Assembly: GCA_008729055.1 (NCBI GenBank)
Contig: SDUX01000041.1
Coordinates: 1 to 13,248 of the forward strand
Length of the DNA: 13,248 nucleotides
Reading direction: 5' to 3'
From: Pyropia haitanensis
Taxonomy: Eukaryota; Rhodophyta; Bangiophyceae; Bangiales; Bangiaceae
Below, one piece after another: positions 7,010-13,248 of this stretch. A model generated the notes under the pieces. It ran no database searches. It saw only the letters and a list, made by a program, of their open reading frames with translations, and was not told the DNA's origin. The position numbers were made by a program, and so were the translations under genes. Numbering within the stretch: the first letter of the stretch is position 1; every line of letters begins with the position of its first letter.

Positions 7010-7390
7010 AATGCGGTGGTTGGCCGCTTCTCACCCACTTTTGCCCAGTCGCGTGTACAGCCGCCCGCCTCACCGTCGTGCATGGGGTGGTTGGCCACAA
7101 CGAGTGTCCACAATTTTGTGGAATGGTTTTTGCCACGTGGGGGTCCCCACAGCCAGGCGTGCCAGTGTGATTTTCTTTGCAGTTATGGAAACTTCTTGCC
7201 CCCAATTGGCCGTCCCAATTTGGCCCCCTTTTTGGCGGCCGAATTGGCGCGCATCCTTCAACGCGCAGTGCAGCACGCGGATTGGCTCGCATCCTTTATT
7301 CCAGCCATACATCCGCCCGCTCGACGTCCGAGGTTCCACCCACCGTCGTGCATGGGGTGGTTGGCCGACCCGTTCGTTGGCGCGTCCGTT
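7010..7390 (+). repeat. Disordered zone, part 1: compressed monomer
   Basis: These are short monomer pieces mostly in the correct order but with many gaps: A end, a scrap of B tract, CCGCCCGC, the B end, CAACGAGTGT, part C from TTGTGGAATGG to CCAGGCGTG, then TTTTCTTTGCAG onward. After that come an A piece at 7235-7259, an out-of-place ACGCGCAGTG from part C at 7261, and a good stretch of B (7279-7390). All pieces are plus strand and match the consensus almost perfectly. No gene or foreign sequence is seen. Confidence 0.8.
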
Positions 7391-7862
7391 GGATGGGTGG
7401 CGGGGCAGTTTGGGTGGCGGGGCGCACTTTGTGGCCACTGTTGGACGACTTTCTGGCGACTTTCACTGAATTTTCTTTGCAGTTATGGAAACTTCTTGCC
7501 CCACTTTGTGGCCACGCGCTCCGGCGGCCTGTTGGACGTCCCCACACTTTCTGGCGACTTTTTCGACGTGAATTTTCTTTGCAGTTATGGAAACTTCTTG
7601 CCCCCAATTGGCCATTTGTGTCCCAATTTGGCCCCACTTTTTGCCAGTGGACAGTTTGGGTGGCGGGGCTTTTTGGCCCACTTCTTGCCCACCCACTTCC
7701 TACCCACTTTTCCGGCGGCCGAATTGGCTCGCCCACTTGTTGCCCACTTTTGCCCACTTTTGCGTCTACAGCAGTTATGGAAACTTCTTGCCCCCAATTG
7801 GCCATTTGTGTCCCGCCCACTTCTTACCCACTTCCTACCCACTTTTGCCCATGCTGCCATAG
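7391..7862 (+). repeat. Disordered zone, part 2: overlapping partial C copies
   Basis: The part C block from CTTTGTGGCCAC to GCAGTTATGGAAAC appears at 7425-7500 and again at 7502-7600. The second carries intrusions such as GCGCTCCGGCGGCC (7516-7529, from B) and GTCCCCA (7538-7544). A further GTTATGGAAAC block lies near 7774, reached by a jump from TCTACAGC to GCAGTTATGG at a shared GCAG. Pieces of tract and of the B body fill the gaps. Confidence 0.8.
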
Positions 7863-8298
7863 ATCCACACCCGCACGGTCGTGCATCCGGCGCTCGCATC
7901 CTTTATTCCGATGGGGTGGTTGGCCGACCCGTTTGTTGGCGCGTCCGTTTGGCCGGTTTCCACGTGTCATACAGTGGACAGTTTGGGTCGTGCCCCCAAT
8001 TGGCCATTTGTGTCCAGCCCACTTTTGCGTCTACATATTGGCGATCCACCCGCTCCGGCGGCCGAATTGGCTCGCATCCTTTATTGTCCGCCCGCTCGAC
8101 CGAGAGCGCCGGTTTCCACGTGTTCCAGGTGTGACGGTCGGCGACAAAACAGTGGACAGTTTGGGTGGCGGGGCCGCAGTTATGGAAACTTCTTGCCCCC
8201 AATTGGCCGCCCCCTTTTTGCCCACTTTTTGCCCACTTCTTACCCACTTCCTACCCACTTTTGCCCACTTTTGCCCACTTTTGCCCACTTTTGCGTCT
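7863..8298 (+). repeat. Disordered zone, part 3: mosaic of A, B and C pieces
   Basis: Pieces of 10-60 bases from all parts of the monomer, each nearly identical to the orderly copies. They include GATCCACACCCGCACGG, a B piece ending GTTTGTTGGCGCG, the CACGTG context at about 7959-7968, a B-body fragment (8052-8085), and a C fragment with GTGTGACGGTCGGCG followed by a jump to CAGTGGACAG. From 8210 the CCC-rich tract is normal and leads into an A subunit at 8299. Confidence 0.75.
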
Positions 8299-8520
8299 AC
8301 AGCGATGCTGCACACCATCCGGCGGCCGAATTGGCGCGCATCCTTCATTCCAGCCTTCTCCAGGTTCGACCCCCACGGTCGTGCATGCGGTGGTAGGCCG
8401 CTTCCACTGTTTCGCCCATCCGCCCGCTCGACGTCCGAGGTTCCACCCGCTGCATGGGGTTGCCCACTTTTGCCCACTTTTTGCGTGTACAGCAATGCAG
8501 CCACGCGCTCCGGCGGCCGA
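8299..8520 (+). repeat. Partial subunits A and B
   Basis: The A body starts at 8299 (type II: CATCCTTCATT, GGTTCGACC, GTGGTAGGCC) with a gap at CCAGCC/TTCTCCAGG. A compressed junction with fragments of B follows, then the B tract and B body at 8489 as far as GGCGGCCGAATTC. No unique sequence is present. Confidence 0.8.
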
Positions 8521-8810
8521 ATTCAGTGGACTTTATTCCAGCGCACATCCGCCCGCTCGCCACTGTTGGGTTCCACCCTGGCGACCGTGAATTTTCTTTG
8601 CAGTTATGGAAACTTCTTGCCCCCAATTGGCCATTTGTGTCCCAATTTGACCCGTTTTTTTGGCGCGTCCGTTGCCCACTTCTTACCCACTTCCGAGTGT
8701 TTTGTGCCCACTTTTTGCCCACTTTTGCCCACTTTTGCGTTCCACGTGTCAATTTTTGTGGCACATGTTTTTCCGGCGGCCGTGGGGGTCCCCACAGCCA
8801 TCCGTGACGG
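8521..8810 (+). repeat. Disordered zone, part 4: two monomers interleaved out of register
   Basis: The sequence alternates between subunit B and part C. B pieces matching 5773-5783, 5789-5802 and 5812-5820 sit at 8531, 8546 and 8570. C pieces matching 6025-6031, 6061-6070 and 6080-6086 sit at 8524, 8560 and 8579. Each series keeps a constant shift (2757-2758 and 2499). The alternation continues to about 8810, mixing the end-of-C tract with the start of C, but with drifting offsets. Confidence 0.8.
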
Positions 8811-9208
8811 TCGGCGACAAAAGTTCCGCCCTCACACCGTCCACGCCAGTGTGACGGGCGGAACGCGCAGTGGACAGTTTGGGTGGCGGGGCGCACTTTG
8901 TGGCCACTGTTGGACACTTTCTGGCGACTTTCACGTGAATTTTCTTTGCAGTTATGGAAACTTCTTGCCCCCAATTGGCCATTTGTGTCCCAATTTGGCC
9001 CCCTTTTTGCCCACTTTTTGCCCACTTCTTACCCACTTCTTCTCACCCACTTTGCCCACTTGTTGCCCACTTTTGCCCACTTTTGCGTGTACAGCAATGC
9101 AGCACGCGCTCCGGCGGCCGAATTGGCTCGCATCCTTTATTCCAGCCATACATCCGCCCGCTCGACGTCCGAGGTTCCACCCGCACCGTCGTGCATGGGG
9201 TGGTTGGC
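8811..9208 (+). repeat. Orderly C-B stretch lacking subunit A
   Basis: Part C, with an intact hairpin (8823-8864) and the TTATGGAAACTTC block, runs normally to CCCACTTC near 9039. It then joins TTCTCACCCAC at the start of B. From hairpin end to B body is 227 bases, against 397 in orderly copies, so almost exactly one 172-bp subunit is missing. This is what unequal exchange between A and B would give. Confidence 0.85.
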
Positions 9209-9720
9209 GCGCCATACCCGTTCCAGCGTAGATCCACCCGCAACGATGTGTTTTGTCCACCCCGGTTTCCACGTGTGCAATTGCGGTGGAATGCTTCTCA
9301 CCCACTTTTGCCCACTGTTGCCCACTTTTGCCCACTTTTGCGTGTACAGCGGTCGGCGCAGCACGCGCTCCGGTTCCGCCGAATTCCGCTCGCATCCTTT
9401 ATTCCAGCCATACATCCGCCCGCTCGACGTCCGAGGTTCCACCCGCACCGTCGTGCATGGGGTGGTTGGCCGACCCGTTTGTTGGCGCGTCCGTTGGATG
9501 CAACGAGTGTTTTGGGTGGCGGGGCGCGCCGGTTGTCACACGTTGGACAACTTTCTGGCGACTTTCGTGAATTTTCTTTGCAGTTATGGAAACTTCTTGC
9601 CCCCAATTGTGCCATTTGTGTCCCCACAGCCAGGCGTTTGCCCCTTCGGCCCACAAACCCAGTTCCGCCCTCCCACTTTTGCCCACTTTTGCCCAGTGCC
9701 CACGGGCGGAACGCGCATGA
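9209..9720 (+). repeat. Disordered zone, part 5: mixed pieces around a B subunit
   Basis: A short mosaic (9209-9300) of A, B and C scraps leads to a B tract and B-like subunit (9301-9513). In the B body start, GGTCGGCG intrudes after ACAGC and extra bases appear (CTCCGGTTCCGCCGAATTCC). Part C pieces follow with gaps, including TTATGGAAACTTC at 9587 and an altered hairpin region where a run of TTTTGCCCAC units replaces the loop side. Confidence 0.75.
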
Positions 9721-10100
9721 CAGTTTGGGTGGCGGGGCGCACTTTGTGGCCCACTGTTGGACGACTTTCTGGCGACTTTCACGTGAAATTTCTTTGCAGT
9801 TATGGAAACTTCTTGCCCCCAATTGGCCATTTGTGTCCCAATTTGGCCCCGACCCCACCCCCTTGCATTTGCCCACTTCTTACCCACTTCCTACCCACCC
9901 ACTTTTTGCCCACTGTTGCCCACTTTTGCCCACTTTTGCGTGTACAGCAATGCAGCACGCGCTCCGGCGGCCGAATTGGCTCGCATCCTTTATTCCAGCC
10001 ATACATCCGCCCGCTCGACGTCCGAGGTTCCACCCGCACCGTCGTGCATGGGGTGGTTGGCCGACCCGTTCGTTGGCGCGTCCGTTGGATGCAACGAGTG
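9721..10100 (+). repeat. Second orderly C-B stretch lacking subunit A
   Basis: Part C from AGTTTGGGTGG onward runs through GCAGTTATGG (9797) and the CCC-rich tract, where GACCCCACCCCCTTGCATTTGCC intrudes in pieces. It passes directly into the B tract (ACTGTTG unit near 9912) and B body (9944). As at 9037, A is absent. The B body and start of C are clean to about 10100. Confidence 0.82.
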
Positions 10101-11424
10101 TTACTTGTGGAGGGCCGGTAGATCCACCCGCTGTCAATTTCCGAGGAATGCTTTTTGCCCCGTGCACGGTCGTGCATGCGGTGGTTGGCCGCTTCTCACG
10201 GTCTTTTGCCCACTGTTGCCCACTTTTGCCCACTTTTCGCGTGTACAGCAATGCAGCACGCGCTCCGGCGGCCGAATTGGCTCGCATCCTTTATTCCAGC
10301 CATACATCCGCCCGCTCGACGTCCGAGGTTCCACCCGCACCGTCGTGCATGGGGTGTTGGCCGACCCGTTGTTGGACGGGTCCGTTGGATGCAACGAGTG
10401 TTTGTGTGGACGACGCCTGGCGTTTCCACGTGTTTGCATATGAATGGTTTTTGCCCCCAATTGGGGGTTGTGTCCCAGCCAGGCGCCCCCTTTTTGGTTT
10501 TTGCCCAAAAGTTCCGCCCTTCCGTCCACCGCACTTTGTGACGGGCTTTTGCCCACGCGCAGTGGACAGTGCGTGGGTACGGGCGCGCACTTTGTGGCCA
10601 CTGTTGGACGACTTTCTGGCGACTTTCACGTGAATTTTCTTTGCAGTTATGGAAACTTCTTGCCCCCAATTGGCCATTTGTGTCCCAATTTGGCCCCCTT
10701 TTTGCCCCCCCGCTCGATGTCCGAGGTTCCACCCCACGGCGTGCATGCGGTTAGGCCCCACTTCCTGTTGCCCACCCACTTGCGTGTTGCCCACTTTTGC
10801 CCACTTTTGCCCACTTTTGCGTCGCCCGCTCCGCTCCGAGGTTCCACCCGCACCGTCGCGCCGACCCGTTTGTTGGCGCGCTCCGTTGGCACACCAGGGC
10901 CGGTTTCCAATTTTGGCGGCCGAATTGGCGCGCATACACGCCAGTCGCGCAGTCAGTTTGGGTGGCGCACTTTGTGGCCACTGTTGGACGACTTTCTGGC
11001 CGCTTGATGTCCGAGGTTTTTTGCCCACTTTTTGCCCACTTCTTACCCTACCCACTTTGCCACTTTTGCCCACTTTTGCCCACTTTTGTCGTGCATGCGG
11101 TGGTAGGCCGCTTCTCACCGCTTCCACTGCCCACTGTTGCCCACTGTTGCCCACTTTTGCCCACTTTCGCGTGTACAGCAATGCAGCCCGCACCGTCGCG
11201 GCCGACTCCGCGTCCGGCCGAATTCCACGTGTCAATTTTCGCATCCTTTATTCCAGCGTCCACGCCAGTACGGAACGCGCAGTCCGCCCGCTCGACTGTT
11301 GGACGACTTTCTGGCGAGGAATTTCCACCCGCACCGTCGCCCCCTTTTTGCATTTTGCCCACTTCTTACCCACTTCCTACCCACTTTTGCCCACTTTTGC
11401 CCACTTTTGCCCACTTTTGCGTCT
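10101..11424 (+). repeat. Disordered zone, part 6: repeated B, then shredded pieces
   Basis: After a mixed junction (10101-10160, including TAGATCCACCCGCT from A inside part C), an A end leads to another B subunit (body at 10245), only 301 bases after the previous one. Further mixing follows, then a clean C block at about 10591-10708. After that come many 10-40 base pieces in which A, B, C and tract sequence alternate. A damaged B start is at 11175. All recognisable pieces are plus strand, and no foreign sequence or gene is seen. Confidence 0.75.
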
Positions 11425-11882
11425 ACAGCGATGCTGCACACCACCCGTTTGTTGGCGCGTCCCCCACGGTCGATGGTAGCCGCTTCTCACCCACTTTTGT
11501 GTTTTTGTGGAGCGCCGAATTGTTTCCACGTGTCAATTTTGGCCGACCCGTTTGTTGGCGAATGGTTTTTGCCACGTGGGGGTCCCCACAGCCAGGCGTG
11601 ACGGTCGGCGACAAAAGTTCCGCCCTCACACCGTCCACGCCAGTGTGACGGGCGGAACGCGCAGTGGACAGTTTGGGTGGCGGGGCGCACTTTGTGGCCA
11701 CTGTTGGACGACTTTCTGGCGACTTTCACGTGAATTTTCTTTGCAGTTATGGAAACTTCTTGCCCCCAATTGGCCATTTGTGTCCCAATTTGGCCCCCTT
11801 TTTGCCCCTTTTTGCCCACTTCTTACCCACTTCCTACCCACTTTTTGCCCACTTTTGCCCACTTTTGCCCACTTTTGTGTCT
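11425..11882 (+). repeat. Short, internally deleted monomer at the right edge of the disordered zone
   Basis: The A body starts at 11425 but jumps after GCTGCACACCA to CCCGTTTGTTGGCGCG from the start of C. Further scraps of A and C follow to about 11560. From GAATGGTTTTTGCC onward part C is clean, with the hairpin at 11617-11658 and normal tracts to 11882. The total length is 458 bp instead of about 689. Confidence 0.82.
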
Positions 11883-12572
11883 ACAGCGATGCTGCACACC
11901 ATCCGGCGGCCGAATTGGCGCGCATACTTCGTTCCAGCCATAGATCCACCCGCTTGATGTCCGAGGTTCCACCCCACGGTCGTGCATGCGGTGGTTGGCC
12001 GCTTCTCACCCACTTTTGCCCACTGTTGCCCACTTTTGCCCACTTTCGCGTGTACAGCAATGCAGCACGCGCTCCGGCGGCCGAATTGGCTCGCATCCTT
12101 TATTCCAGCCATACATCCGCCCGCTCGACGTCCGAGGTTCCACCCGCACCGTTTCGTGCATGGGGTGGTTGGCCGACCCGTTTGTTGGCGCGTCCGTTGG
12201 ATGCAACGAGTGTTTTGTGGAGCGCCGGTTTCCACGTGTCAATTTTGTGGAATGGTTTTTGCCACGTGGGGGTCCCCACAGCCAGGCGTGACGGTCGGCG
12301 ACAAAAGTTCCGCCCTCACACCGTCCACGCCAGTGTGACGGGCGGAACGCGCAGTGGACAGTTTGGGTGGCGGGGGCGCACTTTGTGGCCACTGTTGGAC
12401 GACTTTCTGGCGACTTTCACTGAATTTTCTTTGCAGTTATGGAAACTTCTTGCCCCCAATTGGCCATTTGTGTCCCAATTTGGCCCCCTTTTTGCCCTTT
12501 TTTGCCCACTTCTTACCCACTTCCTACCCACTTTTGCCCACTTTTGCCCACTTTTTGCCCACTTTTGTGTCT
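11883..12572 (+). repeat. Satellite monomer, right block copy 1 (690 bp)
   Basis: Complete monomer with a type I A subunit (CATACTTCGTT, CGCTTGATG, GGTTCCACC, GTGGTTGGCC), a B tract with CTTTCGCGTGTAC and part C with CGTTTGTTGG, the same combination as copy 8. Small length changes include CACCGTTTCGTGC, GGCGGGGGCGC and TTTCACTGAATT (third CACGTG lost). The hairpin is at 12307-12348. Confidence 0.94.
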
Positions 12573-13248
12573 ACAGCGATGCTGCACACCATCCGGCGGC
12601 TGGCGCGCATACTTCGTTCCAGCCATAGATCCACCCGCTTGGTCCGAGGTTCCACCCGCACGGTCGTGCATGCGGTGGTTGGCCGCTTCTCACCCACTTT
12701 TGCCCACTGTTGCCCACTTTTGCCCACTTTCGCGTGTACAGCAATGCAGCACGCGCTCCGGCGGCCGAATTGGCTCGCATCCTTTATTCCAGCCATACAT
12801 CCGCCCGCTCGACGTCCGAGGTTCCACCCGCACCGTCGTGCATGGGGTGGTTGGCCGACCCGTTTGTTGGCGCGTCCGTTGGATGCAACGAGTGTTTTGT
12901 GGAGCGCCGGTTTCCACGTGTCAATTTTGTGGAATGGTTTTTGCCACGTGGGGGTCCCCACAGCCAGGCGTGACGGTCGGCGACAAAAGTTCCGCCCTCA
13001 CACCGTCCACGCCAGTGTGACGGGCGGAACGCGCAGTGGACAGTTTGGGTGGCGGGGCGCACTTTGTGGCCACTGTTGGACGACTTTCTGGCGACTTTCA
13101 CGTGAATTTTCTTTGCAGTTATGGAAACTTCTTGCCCCCAATTGGCCATTTGTGTCCCAATTTGGCCCCTTTTTGCCCCCTTTTTGCCCACTTTTACCCA
13201 CTTCCTACCCACTTTTGCCCCACTTTTGCCCACTTTTGCCCACTTTTG
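12573..13248 (+). repeat. Satellite monomer, right block copy 2 (runs to window end)
   Basis: Near-complete monomer ending inside the CCC-rich tract, so the array continues to the right. Type I A subunit with a five-base loss (GGCGGCTGGCGCG, 12595-12607) and CGCTTGGTCC in place of CGCTTGATGTCC. B and C match the previous copy closely. The third CACGTG (in TTTCACGTGAA near 13099) is present and the hairpin is at 12989-13030. Confidence 0.94.

Noticed and set aside
6716..10633. Longer open frames of about 470-680 codons in the disordered zone
   Set aside because: Their peptides are shuffled pieces of the same satellite translations. Loss of the few stop codons by deletions and frame changes explains their length; no domain or start context supports a gene.
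7010..11560. Transposon insertion or mobile element causing the disorder
   Set aside because: No sequence foreign to the monomer, no terminal inverted repeats, no target-site duplication and no transposase or reverse transcriptase motif could be found.

Overview
The window is a tandem satellite array. I find no protein-coding gene, rRNA, tRNA, CRISPR array or mobile element. One GC-rich monomer of about 689 bp, always in the same orientation, accounts for essentially all of the sequence. Ten consecutive copies (71-6934) are 680-689 bp long. A second orderly stretch (about 11561-13248) holds two more near-complete copies. Long satellite arrays of this kind point to a nuclear eukaryotic chromosome (heterochromatin, centromere or subtelomere), but nothing in the sequence identifies the taxon.

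The monomer has its own architecture. It starts with two abutting, diverged 172-bp subunits, A and B (in the reference copy 5505-5676 and 5677-5848; 18 differences over 121 aligned bases), followed by a 345-bp single-copy part, C. Each of A and B begins with a TTTTGCCCAC ten-base tract whose minus strand is a four-tract G-quadruplex motif. C carries two CACGTG palindromes exactly 30 bp apart, sometimes a third, and a 15/16-bp hairpin. Differences between copies include many reciprocal CpG/TpG or CpG/CpA changes, which hints at cytosine methylation of the array.

Layout: 1-70, end of an upstream monomer; 71-6934, ten orderly copies; 6935-7009, start of an eleventh; 7010-8810, a shuffled zone made only of short, nearly unmutated monomer pieces; 8811-9208, an orderly C-B stretch lacking A; 9209-9720, disordered pieces; 9721-10100, another C-B stretch lacking A; 10101-11560, disordered again; 11561-13248, orderly monomers to the window end.

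The disordered zone is the main puzzle. Parts of it (8524-8590) alternate between two monomers laid over each other about 259 bp out of register, the pattern expected from a faulty consensus of misaligned repeat reads. The two one-subunit deletions near 9037 and 9890 look like ordinary unequal exchange between A and B. Long open frames on both strands are by-products of a stop-poor repeat and are not annotated as genes.
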